Shown here in pieces: positions 18,570 through 27,459 of a stretch of DNA of 64,000 bases. The DNA comes from Halobacteriales archaeon QH_8_64_26 (GTDB taxonomy: Archaea > Halobacteriota > Halobacteria > Halobacteriales > Halococcaceae). The notes beneath the pieces are model-generated. The model saw only the letters and a list, made by a program, of their open reading frames with translations, was not told the DNA's origin and did not search any database. Location of the stretch: contig PXRA01000076.1 of NCBI GenBank assembly GCA_003021725.1, forward strand, positions 52,749-116,748. The letters are read 5' to 3'. Positions within the stretch are counted from its first letter, which is position 1; every line of letters begins with the position of its first letter. The position numbers were made by a program, and so were the translations under genes.

Positions 18570-20384
18570 ATGGCCGACGACACGCGCGTCGACGTCCGGA
18601 TCGACGTCGAGGACGACCCGGACCTGCTTGACTCGCTGGCGAGTGCGCGCAAGCGCTTCGAATCGGCCGCTTCCCACCTGTTGGGCATCGAAGCCGCCCG
18701 CCTCGAAACTGCCCAGACAGACGAGGGCCTGCGCTCGATCCGTCAGGTCGAAGAGCGCATCACCCTGCTCGAACACCAACTGAACGCCGCCCACCAAGCC
18801 TTATTCGGCATGGACGGCGGGGCCCTGTTCGCCGACGAGGTAGGTCTCGGGAAGACCATCGAGGTCGGCATCGTGCTCAAGGAGATGGCCGTGCGGGGCA
18901 CCCACCAGTCGGTACTGCTGTTGACGCCGGCCCAGCTGGCGACCCAGTGGCGCGAGGAACTCCGCAGTAAGTTCGGCCTGGCGTTCGCCTCGCCGACCGA
19001 TAACGACTTCGAGGGCTTCGCGTCCCACGATCGGATCGTCGCGAGCATCGACACGGCGAAGGCCGAGCGCTTCCGGGATGCCGTCACCGATCGCGACTGG
19101 GACGTCGTGGTACTCGACGAGGCGCATTACGTCAGGAACGACGACACCGAGCGCTGGGCCCTCTTGGACGAGTTGTCCTACGAGTACGCCTTCTTCGCGA
19201 CCGCGACCCCGGTTCAGAACGACATCACCGACCTCTATAATATCGTGAACCTGCTCCGACCGGGGGCACTCGGCACCGAAGCGGAGTTCGCACAGCGCTA
19301 CGTCACCGACGAAGCGACCGGCGAGGTCGCGAACGCCGGGGCCCTCCAGCGGGAGTTGGGCGAGGTGATGATCCGCAACAAGCGCGACGACACGGCCATC
19401 GATTTCACCCACCGCCGGATCAAGACCAATACGCTGACCCCGACCGAGGGAGAACGCGCGCTCTACGAGGCGGTTACCGACTACGTCCGGACGCACTACG
19501 CCGAGGAAGGTGCCCAACACCTCGTCTTGCTCACCCTCCAGAAGGAAGTCGTGAGCAGCCCCTGGGCGGTGCTCGGCACCGTCGAGGGGTGGCTCGCGGG
19601 CGACGGCGAGCGCAGTGGCGGCGAGGCAAGCGTCGAGGACGCCGCGATCGGCCTCGAAAGCGAGACGGGAGGGGAGAGCCAGGCCGAAGCCGAGGCCGGA
19701 GCCGAGATCGACGCCGAGGACAGGGAGGGCGAGCGTTGTTCGCTGACCGCCGCCGAGCGCGAGCAGCTCGAGGAGATCGAGCGGTTGGCGAACGCGATCG
19801 GGGAGACGAGCAAGCAGCGCTACCTCCGGGAGATCGTCACCCAGGCCTCCGAGAGCGTCGAGAAAGGGCGGGTGATGGTCTTCACGCAGTTCCGTGCGAC
19901 CCAGCGGGGGATCGTTCGCGCCACCGAGGAACTCGGGGTTCCGGTGCACGCGGTCAATGGAAGCCACCCGAGCACGAAGAAAGACGAGATCGTGGGCGAG
20001 TTCGAAGAACGGGGCGGCGTGCTCGTGACGACGGACTCGATCAGCGAAGGACGCAATATGCAGTTCTGTAACTTGCTCGTGAACTACGACCTGCCCTGGA
20101 ACCCCATGAGCGTCGAACAGCGCATCGGCCGGATCGACCGGATCGGCCAGGATCGGGAAGTGTTCGTCTTCAACTTAGCACTCGAAGACACCGTCGAGGA
20201 GTACGTCTTGGAGAAGCTGTATGGAAAGATCGATCTGTTCACCCAGACGGTCGGCGATCTCAAGGACGTCCTCTCGACGATGGAACGTCGAGGCGATGGC
20301 CGTGGACTTGGAGGAGAATCGCGAGGCCGCCGAGAAGCTGCAGGACTTCAACGGGTCGGTCTTCGAGAGCTTCGAGTTCGGTAG
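18570..20384 (+). CDS. SNF2-family helicase (HepA/DrmD-like), 3' end frameshifted
   Basis: 604 residues in the open frame. Motif I is DEVGLGKT (89-96), motif II DEAH (183-186), motif III ATATPVQN, and motif VI QRIGRIDRIGQ. Two acidic insertions near residue 340-390 are unusual. After TVGDLKDVLSTME (near 20288) the frame turns basic and ends at 20384, whereas the +1 frame continues naturally (MAVDLEENREAAEKLQ...) to TGA 20478, overlapping the next ATG at 20475 by four bases. So the intact gene most likely ran 18570-20478 with one base inserted here. Such helicases translocate on duplex DNA in defence systems such as DISARM. The usual C-terminal part seems to sit in the next gene. Confidence 0.85.
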   Translation: MADDTRVDVRIDVEDDPDLLDSLASARKRFESAASHLLGIEAARLETAQTDEGLRSIRQVEERITLLEHQLNAAHQALFGMDGGALFADEVGLGKTIEVGIVLKEMAVRGTHQSVLLLTPAQLATQWREELRSKFGLAFASPTDNDFEGFASHDRIVASIDTAKAERFRDAVTDRDWDVVVLDEAHYVRNDDTERWALLDELSYEYAFFATATPVQNDITDLYNIVNLLRPGALGTEAEFAQRYVTDEATGEVANAGALQRELGEVMIRNKRDDTAIDFTHRRIKTNTLTPTEGERALYEAVTDYVRTHYAEEGAQHLVLLTLQKEVVSSPWAVLGTVEGWLAGDGERSGGEASVEDAAIGLESETGGESQAEAEAGAEIDAEDREGERCSLTAAEREQLEEIERLANAIGETSKQRYLREIVTQASESVEKGRVMVFTQFRATQRGIVRATEELGVPVHAVNGSHPSTKKDEIVGEFEERGGVLVTTDSISEGRNMQFCNLLVNYDLPWNPMSVEQRIGRIDRIGQDREVFVFNLALEDTVEEYVLEKLYGKIDLFTQTVGDLKDVLSTMERRGDGRGLGGESRGRREAAGLQRVGLRELRVR

Positions 20385-20474
20385 CGACGGGCCCGAGACC
20401 GACGACCGCCGAGAAGCTGACGGGAGAGCCGACGATCGAATCGAACGCCGAGCCGACGGCGGCGGGGAACTCCG

Positions 20475-23198
20475 ATGAGTTCGGACTCGGACCGGTCGGA
20501 TCGATCGGACCGATCGGAGCGCTCCAACGCCGAGCGCCGAGACGCCGAGCGAGCGGAAAGTAAGGCGGGGATGACCGATCGAACCGCCGTCCGGGACGCC
20601 CTCGAAGCGGCGCTCGAGGACGCAGCCATCGATGACCCGACCGGCGAACCGAACGGGGACGGATCGGCCGAGAAAGAACCGATGGAAGACGAACCAGCCA
20701 CCGACGACTCGGCCGGGAACGAACCAGCTACGGACGACTCGACTGCAGAGGGATCGACCGAGGGCGAACCGGCTCCGTGGAGGGGGGTCGGCGGGTCGGG
20801 CCCTGATCGATCGACGCTCGATCGCGTGGCGATCAGGCGGTTCACTGCGGGCGTTCTCGACGCCTACGGCGGTGAGATAGACCGGGAGACGAACGGGCGC
20901 TGGTCGGTGGTACTGCCCGAGGCGCTGGCCGCGGAACTGGGCTACGAGCACGCGACGTTCGTCTTCGATCCTGCCGAGCGGGCGGTCGGCAGCGAGGAGG
21001 TCGTCGTCGCGCCGGGAACGCGGGCGTTCACTGCGCTGTGTGCACTCGCCGACAGCTCGGCACCAGAAAGCGGGTCGCCCTCGTCGGTGGCCCCGACAGC
21101 ACCCTCCGACTCAGTGCTGACGCGGAAAGAGGGTGCTGCTCGAGTCGACGATCGGGCCGGACGAGACAGGGAGATGGCGGGCGGGGTGGCGAGTGGGGTT
21201 GGGCGACTCCGCTTAGGGAGTGACGTACTCCAGTTACACGTACCGCCGATCCTCGAGGGCGGGGCCTTCGAGACGACGATCGAGGACTTTTCGCCCCGGG
21301 GCGAGGAACGAGCACTGGCCTTTCAGTTCCGCGCGCAGTTCCTCTCGGTTCGTTCCTACCAGCGCGAGGAGACGCATACGATCGCCGTCGACCCGGCGAC
21401 GCGAAGCGTCCTGCCCGTGCTCGCCGCGCGATTGAACGCTCACCTGCCGCGACTGCTCGATCCGAGCGCGGCGGGACGCGGTAGCGAGGATAGGCGGAAG
21501 AACCAGGCGATGGGGAGCCGTGAGGCCGAGGAAGCCTTCGACCGCGAGACCGTCCGCAGTGCCTACTCCGCGGCGAAGCGGGGAGTGACCGAGGCCGTGG
21601 AACCGACCGCCGAGACCCTCCGTGAGAAAGAGGGAGCCGCCATCGAAGAACGGATCGAGGAGATCGGCGAGTACTACGATCGCCGACGAGCGGAACTCGA
21701 CGAGCAGGTAGCGTCGAAGCGCGAAGCGATCGAGGAGTTCTCGGAGAAATACGACCGCGCGGCGGGCGACGAGACGCGTCTCCGTTACCTCAGGGAACAG
21801 CGCGAAGCCGAGGACGACCTCGCGACGCTCACCGGAGACGTCGAGGAGCGAAAGGAACAACTGCGGGACGAAGAACGCGACCGGATCGACGAAGCGATCG
21901 AGCGCCATCGAGTCGACGTCGAGGTCGATCTCGCGAGCGTCACCGCACTGACCTACGAGCGGGGGATCCTTTCGTTGGCGGTGACCGACGGGGAGACGAC
22001 CGCTCGCGTGAGCGTCTCGTACGTTCCGGCAACCGAGGAGTTCTTCGGGCTCGATTGTGCGTCCTGTGGGACCGACCCGCTCGCCGAGGACGCGAGCGCC
22101 GACCAGCCCCAGCCCGCGGCCGTCAACCGTCCAGGGCTCTGTATCGGCGGCCACCTCGTCTGCGGGGACTGTGCGCTGCGCTGTCGAACCTGTAGCGAGA
22201 CCCGCTGTTCGTCCTGTTTCGACGCTGCTGGAGCCGGGACGGAAACGAACCTATCCGAATCGGAGCCGACGTCGGGATCGGCGGGGAAAGGAAGCACCGA
22301 GCCCGGAGAGGAGGCGAGCGCCGGGATCGATGTCGAACCCTTCGAGGCGTGTTGGTTGTGTCGCGACCCCGTCTGTGCGGACTGTCTCGCCTCGTGTGAG
22401 GTCTGTGGCGAGAGAGTCTGTGCGACCCATCGAGCCGAGTGTAGCACCTGTGGCGCGGTGGCCTGTCTCGCCTGTAGCGAGCCCTGCGCGGCGGGCGGGG
22501 AGTTTCACTGTGACACCCATCTCACGGCCCCGGACGCTGTCGAGGGGAGAAACGAGAGCGGCGGCAGCGACGAAGCCCTCTACTGTGAGGCTCATGTCGC
22601 GTCCTGTGGGGAGTGTGGGGATCGGCGGGCGATCGGCACGATGTCGTTTTGCGGGGCGTGTTCCGAAGCGCTCTGTGAGGCCCACCGGCGGGAGTGTTGG
22701 GTCTGTGGCGAAACTCGGTGTGGCGAGCATGCGATCGCCTGCGAGCACTGCGAGGACGAAGGGGATGAAGCAGGGGACACCGAGTCGGTCACGATCGGGG
22801 CCTTCTGTTCGGCACACGCCGAGGCCTGTCGGGGCGGCGGCGAGGTCGTCTGTGGGGATCACTCCCAGCCGGGCGTGATCGTCGACGGCCCGGTCTGTGC
22901 GGATCATCGCTCGGCCTGTGAACTCTGTGCGGTCCGGTACGCCGAGGTGGGCTTCGAGGACGGTCGGTGTCCGGCATGCAGGACCCTGGATAGCGAGACG
23001 CCCGCCGAACCGCCCGTCGCGGCGATCGCCGAGGAGTTTTCGACGACCAGGATCGGTACGACGCCGACCCACGCCGTGATCCAGGGCAAACGGCGGCTCC
23101 GACGCGACGAGATAATCGTCGTCGACAGGCAAAGCGGCGAGGAGGTCCGCCGATCGAAGGCCGACTTCTTCGGCAAACTCTCGGGGGACCTCCCATGA
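20475..23198 (+). CDS. Coiled-coil protein with ~40 cysteines in repeated zinc-binding modules
   Basis: 907 residues with no named family that I recognise. Residues 1-110 are acidic and Ser/Asp repeat-rich. Residues 115-330 (VVLPEALAAELG, VVVAPGTRAFTALCAL, FQFRAQFLSVR) resemble the C-terminal region that follows the helicase core in HepA-type SNF2 proteins. Residues ~370-480 are a coiled coil. Residues 528-836 hold about 40 Cys and several His in repeated units such as CEVCGERVCATHRAEC and CWVCGETRCGEHAIAC, which look like tandem treble-clef or B-box-like zinc modules. It begins inside the helicase stop codon and ends in a four-base overlap with the next gene, so all three are translationally coupled. 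I infer a DNA- or RNA-binding partner of the helicase. Confidence 0.75.
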   Translation: MSSDSDRSDRSDRSERSNAERRDAERAESKAGMTDRTAVRDALEAALEDAAIDDPTGEPNGDGSAEKEPMEDEPATDDSAGNEPATDDSTAEGSTEGEPAPWRGVGGSGPDRSTLDRVAIRRFTAGVLDAYGGEIDRETNGRWSVVLPEALAAELGYEHATFVFDPAERAVGSEEVVVAPGTRAFTALCALADSSAPESGSPSSVAPTAPSDSVLTRKEGAARVDDRAGRDREMAGGVASGVGRLRLGSDVLQLHVPPILEGGAFETTIEDFSPRGEERALAFQFRAQFLSVRSYQREETHTIAVDPATRSVLPVLAARLNAHLPRLLDPSAAGRGSEDRRKNQAMGSREAEEAFDRETVRSAYSAAKRGVTEAVEPTAETLREKEGAAIEERIEEIGEYYDRRRAELDEQVASKREAIEEFSEKYDRAAGDETRLRYLREQREAEDDLATLTGDVEERKEQLRDEERDRIDEAIERHRVDVEVDLASVTALTYERGILSLAVTDGETTARVSVSYVPATEEFFGLDCASCGTDPLAEDASADQPQPAAVNRPGLCIGGHLVCGDCALRCRTCSETRCSSCFDAAGAGTETNLSESEPTSGSAGKGSTEPGEEASAGIDVEPFEACWLCRDPVCADCLASCEVCGERVCATHRAECSTCGAVACLACSEPCAAGGEFHCDTHLTAPDAVEGRNESGGSDEALYCEAHVASCGECGDRRAIGTMSFCGACSEALCEAHRRECWVCGETRCGEHAIACEHCEDEGDEAGDTESVTIGAFCSAHAEACRGGGEVVCGDHSQPGVIVDGPVCADHRSACELCAVRYAEVGFEDGRCPACRTLDSETPAEPPVAAIAEEFSTTRIGTTPTHAVIQGKRRLRRDEIIVVDRQSGEEVRRSKADFFGKLSGDLP

Positions 23199-23971
23199 GA
23201 GCGAACACCGATCCCGATTCCGATCGCGAGGGCGACTCTGCCGATCGAGATCCGTCGCTCGCGACGCTGATCCGCGACGCGGAGGCACGCGGCGAAACCG
23301 AGGCGACGCTGATCGATCGGGTTCGTGCGAGCTACGACCGTAATATCTCCCCTCGGCGCGTCAGAGGGCTCCTCGAAGCCGAACGCGAACGCCTCGATAG
23401 CATCGATACCGGACCGATCATCGAGGACCACGCCCCCCGATACGTCGACGGCGAGGACCTCGACTGCCTCACCGACGCCGAGTTCGCCCACGTGATCGCG
23501 TATCTGGTAGGTGAGCGCGAGGGCCACGCCGAAGTCCTGGAGGGCGACGGAGAGGCCGAGGACCTCGATCCCACCGAGAAGCCAGCAGGGAGACTGGAAA
23601 CGACGGCAGGGGACTCGTCTGACGATGATCGTGCTGGAAACCACCACGACACCGAGGGCGTCGAGGTCCGCTGGCATCGTAGCGACGGCGTGGTGGTGCT
23701 CCGAGCGTTCGCCGCGGAGCCGGGCCGCCTCCTCGATGGCCAACCGGTGACGCGAGCGAACGAGCGCCGGGAGCGCGAGAGGGGGAAGAAAGCCCAAACG
23801 AGCGACTCGCTCGGGATGGCCGTCGTGACGGTAGCGGACGTCACTCCCGGCGCGGCACGGCTCGCCGTCCGACTCGGCGTGAAGATCTACGACCGGGCGG
23901 ACGTTCGCCGGTGGCTCGACGAAGCGAAACTCACCCCCGGGACGTTCGGTTCGCTGATCCAACCCGTGTAG
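23195..23971 (+). CDS. Small Mrr-like (restriction endonuclease-like fold) protein
   Basis: 258 residues, coupled to the zinc protein by an ATGA overlap. The N-terminal 100 residues are helical and acidic. The C-terminal third reads GVVVLRAFAAEPG ... VVTVADVTPGAARLAVRLGVKIYDRADVRRWL, matching the end of Mrr/HJC-type nuclease domains (hydrophobic strand, helix with an A-x3-A pattern, then a strand and a wLd helix). The expected D...QxK active site is not clear: the Lys position appears as RAF. It may therefore be an inactive or divergent nuclease fold. This is the last gene of the cassette. Confidence 0.6.
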   Translation: MRANTDPDSDREGDSADRDPSLATLIRDAEARGETEATLIDRVRASYDRNISPRRVRGLLEAERERLDSIDTGPIIEDHAPRYVDGEDLDCLTDAEFAHVIAYLVGEREGHAEVLEGDGEAEDLDPTEKPAGRLETTAGDSSDDDRAGNHHDTEGVEVRWHRSDGVVVLRAFAAEPGRLLDGQPVTRANERRERERGKKAQTSDSLGMAVVTVADVTPGAARLAVRLGVKIYDRADVRRWLDEAKLTPGTFGSLIQPV

Positions 23972-24057
23972 TCGCCGGTCGTCCGGTCGGCTTCCTTTAG
24001 GGATCGACCGGGACACACACGGTCAGATTGAAATAGGAGGCTATCGGTAGCCCACTC

Positions 24058-24204
24058 ATGGCAGCCGGAGCCGTGCTGGCGATCACAGCGCTCATCATCG
24101 TCGTACTGGTTCTCATGCTCTTCGCGGCGATGCGATTGGTTCCCTCCACGCTCGGCGGGGACTCGGAGGAAGAGGCCGAGGGCAACAACCCGAACGAGAC
24201 CTGA
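24058..24204 (+). CDS. Small single-span membrane protein
   Basis: 48 residues starting at ATG 24058. Residues 5-30 form one hydrophobic helix (AVLAITALIIVVLVLMLF), and the C-terminal tail is short, acidic and Asn-rich (EEEAEGNNPNET). It stands alone, about 85 bases after the Mrr-like gene. No family is recognised; the clean helix and typical haloarchaeal acidic tail support it being real. Confidence 0.6.
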   Translation: MAAGAVLAITALIIVVLVLMLFAAMRLVPSTLGGDSEEEAEGNNPNET

Positions 24205-24370
24205 GCGGGCAGTCACGCTTGATTCCGAGCGATGACCGTCGATCGTCGGCCGGCGTTCGACCGATCGGCCCACACGTCGAGACGGTTTCCCTGGACCCGA
24301 TCGGTCGGGTCGGATTGTCGTCCGCTACCGCCCCAGTGGCTTTGAGCCCTCGACGCGATAGCACCCGGCG

Positions 24371-24988
24371 ATGGAACAGGCTTTGCGAGCCGGTATGGCG
24401 ATCTACAACGCTGGGGAGTTCCACGCCGCCCACGACGCCTGGGAGGCACCCTGGCTCGATCGTGATCGTGGAACGGACGACGAACGGCTGTTACACGGGC
24501 TCATCCAGTTCACCGCCGCGATCCACCACGCTACCGAGGGGAACCCGGAGGGGGCGAGGGGCCTGGCCGCGAGCGCCCGCGAGTACCTCGACGGACTGGA
24601 GGGTTACCGCGGGGTGAACGTCGGGGACGCGAGAGGATACCTCGAAAGCCTTCTAGCGGACCCGACCGGTATCGGGCCTGCCGACGCGCCGGAACTGACC
24701 ATCGAGGGAGTTCCGCCCTCGCTCGATACGGCCGCCTTCGAGGTCGGCGCGATCGCCGCGCACGTGTTAGCCGAGGAGTACGGCTACGGGGAGAAAGTCA
24801 TTGAAACTGCCATCGAGTACGCCCGTCGGGACCTGGCGGACGGGGAGGAAACGAGTCCGTTCGTGACGCTCGTGCTCGACTTCGCAAGGGAAGAGGATCA
24901 TCGGGCGGTCGTCGCGCAGCGACTCGGAGAACACGTCGAGCGCCGCGAGGCCCGCGAGGCCGATCTGGAAGGGTTGTTCGAACCCTAA
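24371..24988 (+). CDS. DUF309 domain protein
   Basis: 205 residues. The signature FHAAHDAWEAPW near residue 17 and LLHGLIQFTAAIHHATEGNPEGA identify the DUF309 family, a small all-helical domain of unknown function common in haloarchaea and cyanobacteria. The C-terminal half carries a second helical segment (EVGAIAAHVLAEEYGYGEKVIETAIEYA). It convergently faces azf. No operon partner is evident. Confidence 0.85.
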   Translation: MEQALRAGMAIYNAGEFHAAHDAWEAPWLDRDRGTDDERLLHGLIQFTAAIHHATEGNPEGARGLAASAREYLDGLEGYRGVNVGDARGYLESLLADPTGIGPADAPELTIEGVPPSLDTAAFEVGAIAAHVLAEEYGYGEKVIETAIEYARRDLADGEETSPFVTLVLDFAREEDHRAVVAQRLGEHVERREAREADLEGLFEP

Positions 24989-25076
24989 CTGGTGTCGGCG
25001 GGACGAGGAGAAGACAACGGCGAGGAACGCCGGCAGGCCGACGAGCGAACGACAGAAGCGGTACGGTCTCGGGGCC

Positions 25077-25829
25077 TCAGTCCTCGGCGTCGTACTCCGC
25101 GGAGTTGTCCTGAGGGTCGTAGCCCAGCACCTCGCGGGCGCGATCGATCGAGTAGTACTTCCGGTCGTTATCCGAGATCCCATAGACGATCTCGTAGCCG
25201 TAGTCGGCTTGCAGGGACCGGTCGAAGAGGTGTGCACAGTCCCGATAGGAGAGCCACATCGCCTGTCCGCGCTCGTAGTCCCTCGGTGGACGTTCTTTGG
25301 TCAGGTTGCCGATCCGCAGACAGACCGCGGGCAGGCCGTAGGTGTCGTAGTAATATCGTGCGAGGAGTTCGCCGGTCGCCTTCGATACTCCATAGAAGTT
25401 ACCCGGTCGGGGGAGTTCGGTGCCGTCGAGTCGGTAGGCGTCGTGGGAGCGATAGATCGTCGGAACGCGATCGTCGGTCTCGTAGCCCCCGACCGCGTGG
25501 TTCGAGGAAGCGAGGACGATTTTCCCTACTCCCTCTTCGGCCGCGGCGTCGAGAACGGTCTCGGTGCCGTCGATGTTGTTCGCAAGCACGCTGTCCCAGG
25601 AGGCGTCGGGCCGGGGATCGCCCGCGAGGTGGACCACCGCACTCGCGCCCGCGACGGCGTCCCGGACGGCCTCGGCGTCGGTGACGTCGGCGAGGACGTA
25701 CTCGTGGGAGTAGTCCTTTTCCGGCGGGTCGCGATCGAGCAGTCGCCACCGGTAGCTATCGCCGAGGTGATCGAGGATCGCCTCGGCGACGCGTCCTGCC
25801 GCCCCCGTGAGTAACACCGGGCCGTCCAT
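25077..25829 (-). CDS. azf: NAD+-dependent glucose-6-phosphate dehydrogenase (Azf)
   Basis: 250 residues, extended SDR fold. GAAGRVAEAIL is the NAD-binding glycine motif, FYGVSKATGE the YxxxK active site. The segments VVHLAGDPRPDASWDSVLANNIDG, YERGQAMWLSYRDCAHLF and IVYGISDNDRKYYSIDRA match my memory of Haloferax Azf (archaeal zwischenferment), which feeds the oxidative pentose phosphate route in haloarchaea. Uronate dehydrogenases have the same fold and are the main alternative. It is monocistronic, with a possible TATA-like element about 30 bases before ATG 25829. Confidence 0.8.
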   Translation of the reverse strand: MDGPVLLTGAAGRVAEAILDHLGDSYRWRLLDRDPPEKDYSHEYVLADVTDAEAVRDAVAGASAVVHLAGDPRPDASWDSVLANNIDGTETVLDAAAEEGVGKIVLASSNHAVGGYETDDRVPTIYRSHDAYRLDGTELPRPGNFYGVSKATGELLARYYYDTYGLPAVCLRIGNLTKERPPRDYERGQAMWLSYRDCAHLFDRSLQADYGYEIVYGISDNDRKYYSIDRAREVLGYDPQDNSAEYDAED

Positions 25830-25903
25830 TCGAGTAGGGGTCGATCCAGCGCCAGTAAGTAAGATGCGGTTCGACGTCGCTCGATTAGTTAGTCAGCGAC
25901 CGA

Positions 25904-26515
25904 TCAGCCGGCGAGGCGGGCGAACGCGAGCGTCCCACTGATATTGTCGACGTAGATGTCGACCACGTCGCCCTCGCTCGCGCCGGGCACGAAGATGGTG
26001 TACTCCCCGCGCTCGGCGACGCCGTCGCCCTTCCGGCCGGTGCCGGTGATCTCGACCTGGTAGTTCCCGCCCTCCTCGATGGTCGGCCGGTCGGTCTGTT
26101 GGGTCGAGCCGGTGCGCTTGGTGACCGGTCGGAAGGCCCCACAGGCATCACACCGGAGCATCAGCGTCCGGTCTTCCATCACGAGCCGGGTGTCGGGCAG
26201 CCCACACTCCGAGCAGACCACGAACTCCTGGACGTAGCTGTCGATCGCCCCGTTGAACTCCGAAGCCGAAAAGGAGCCGTTGTACCGCGAGCGTCCGGCG
26301 TCGTACTGGCCGTTGGTGCCGAGTTCGCGCTGGATCGCCCGGTGGAGGTGTTCGGGGTCCCGCGAGAGGGCATCGGCGATCGCGCCGAGATTGGTGAGTC
26401 TGGTGAACGCGCCGTCCTTCTGGGCCGTCGGCTCGGGGACGTCGAGGCGCTCCTCGCTGCCGGTGTAATCCGGTACGTCCTCTAAGGCTCGGTCGAGGCT
26501 CGCGTCGTAATCCAT
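25904..26515 (-). CDS. Translation initiation factor aIF2 subunit beta with C-terminal TRAM domain
   Basis: 203 residues. Residues 1-98 form the IF2-beta/IF5 alpha-beta domain (LGTNGQYDAGRSRYNGSF). The C4 zinc ribbon uses C101, C104, C122 and C125. Residues ~146-203 are a TRAM beta-barrel (YQVEITGTGRKGDGVAERG), an RNA-binding addition seen in haloarchaeal aIF2-beta and absent from most other archaeal forms. The protein recruits initiator tRNA as part of the aIF2 trimer. It stands alone; alpha and gamma subunits are not in this window. Confidence 0.9.
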   Translation of the reverse strand: MDYDASLDRALEDVPDYTGSEERLDVPEPTAQKDGAFTRLTNLGAIADALSRDPEHLHRAIQRELGTNGQYDAGRSRYNGSFSASEFNGAIDSYVQEFVVCSECGLPDTRLVMEDRTLMLRCDACGAFRPVTKRTGSTQQTDRPTIEEGGNYQVEITGTGRKGDGVAERGEYTIFVPGASEGDVVDIYVDNISGTLAFARLAG

Positions 26516-26655
26516 GCCCAGTGCTAGGAAGCGGGAGTTGAAATCGATTCCGTGAGAGACCGGCTCACGACGAGCGGGGCGAACGAGCGAGTAGCCGGGG
26601 AGCCGGGAGGACGGGGAGTCGAAGGCGTTTACCGGTCCGGGAGCGGCCGAGGGGT

Positions 26656-26988
26656 ATGGACCCGAGTGCCCGCGAGGAAGCCTGTTTCGAGGCCGGCATC
26701 AAGTTCGGCGCGCTCTATCACCAGTTCGCCGGCACGCCCGTCTCGCCCGCCAGTGCCACCAGTCTCGAATGCGCCATCGAGGAGGCGATCGCGAACCAGC
26801 CCCACTGTGAGTCCGTCGCGGTCGATATCGATCCCGAGGAACTGGGGACGACACACGGCTACACCGAACTGACAGGCAAGCACATGACCGTCGAGATCGC
26901 CATCGAATACGAGGGTCAGGAGGTCGTCGCGCGGATGGCGATGGAGGAGGGCTACCCGCGAATGGCGGTCGAGTCGGTTTCCGAATGA
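26656..26988 (+). CDS. mptD: Archaeal dihydroneopterin aldolase (MptD)
   Basis: 110 residues. The pattern EAGIKFGALYHQFAGTPVS followed by ECAIEEAIANQPHCESVAVDI is that of MptD (archaeal DHNA, formerly DUF372), which cleaves 7,8-dihydroneopterin to 6-hydroxymethyl-dihydropterin in pterin biosynthesis. A TTTACC box lies 23-28 bases before ATG 26656, so the transcript is probably leaderless. Size and motifs are complete. Confidence 0.85.
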   Translation: MDPSAREEACFEAGIKFGALYHQFAGTPVSPASATSLECAIEEAIANQPHCESVAVDIDPEELGTTHGYTELTGKHMTVEIAIEYEGQEVVARMAMEEGYPRMAVESVSE

Positions 26989-27048
26989 GGTCGGTCAGCC
27001 CTCGAAGCCGAAACCAGGGAGGTACCACAGCCCCCGGGCGGGGACGAA

Positions 27049-27345
27049 CTACTCCCCGTCGAGCGGGTCGCCCTGCCGAGAAACGTTCGTCGCGGGCAGG
27101 CCCGCACGGTCGGCGTGCTCGTAGATCGCCTCCTCGCTTTCGGCGCGGTAGTGACAGAAGGTGCCAGTCACCTGGCCCGCGTCGTCTTCCAGGACCTCCG
27201 AGCCGACCCACTCGATGTCGGTGCCCTCCTCGCGGAGTTCTTCGAGGGCCGCCCCGGAGGCGTCGGTCGCCCCGTCGAGTTGCTCGTAGGTGATCGGATC
27301 GTCCAGTTCGCGCATTATCAGGAAGTCGGCGGTGTCGTTCGTCAT
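27049..27345 (-). CDS. DUF4242-family protein (putative nickel-binding)
   Basis: 98 residues starting MTNDTADFLIMRELDDPIT. The N-terminal strand (FLIMREL), the conserved VGSEVLEDDAGQVTGTFCHYRAESEEAIYEHADRAGLPA block and overall length fit DUF4242, a ferredoxin-like dimeric fold that in Streptomyces SCO4226 binds nickel. It lies downstream of the ferredoxin and selenium-binding protein on the same strand, with about 115 bases between, so it may be part of the same unit. ATG 27345 was preferred to a longer in-frame start because the extension is basic. Confidence 0.75.
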   Translation of the reverse strand: MTNDTADFLIMRELDDPITYEQLDGATDASGAALEELREEGTDIEWVGSEVLEDDAGQVTGTFCHYRAESEEAIYEHADRAGLPATNVSRQGDPLDGE

Positions 27346-27459
27346 TATTTGGAATCGTCCCCGATGCGGTCGATCGGTAGACGGGCCTCCCATACACTTC
27401 TTCGATGTCCCACTTCGTTCTTCGACGTCTCACCTCTTTGTCGCCCATTGCATTCCGAG

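Noticed and set aside
18801-19967. 388-codon minus-strand frame inside the helicase
   Set aside because: Shadow of the helicase: motifs I, II, III and VI are all on the plus strand.
14226-23971. Complete BREX or DISARM system
   Set aside because: No pglZ, brxC, drmA, drmB or drmC homolog is recognisable in the window.
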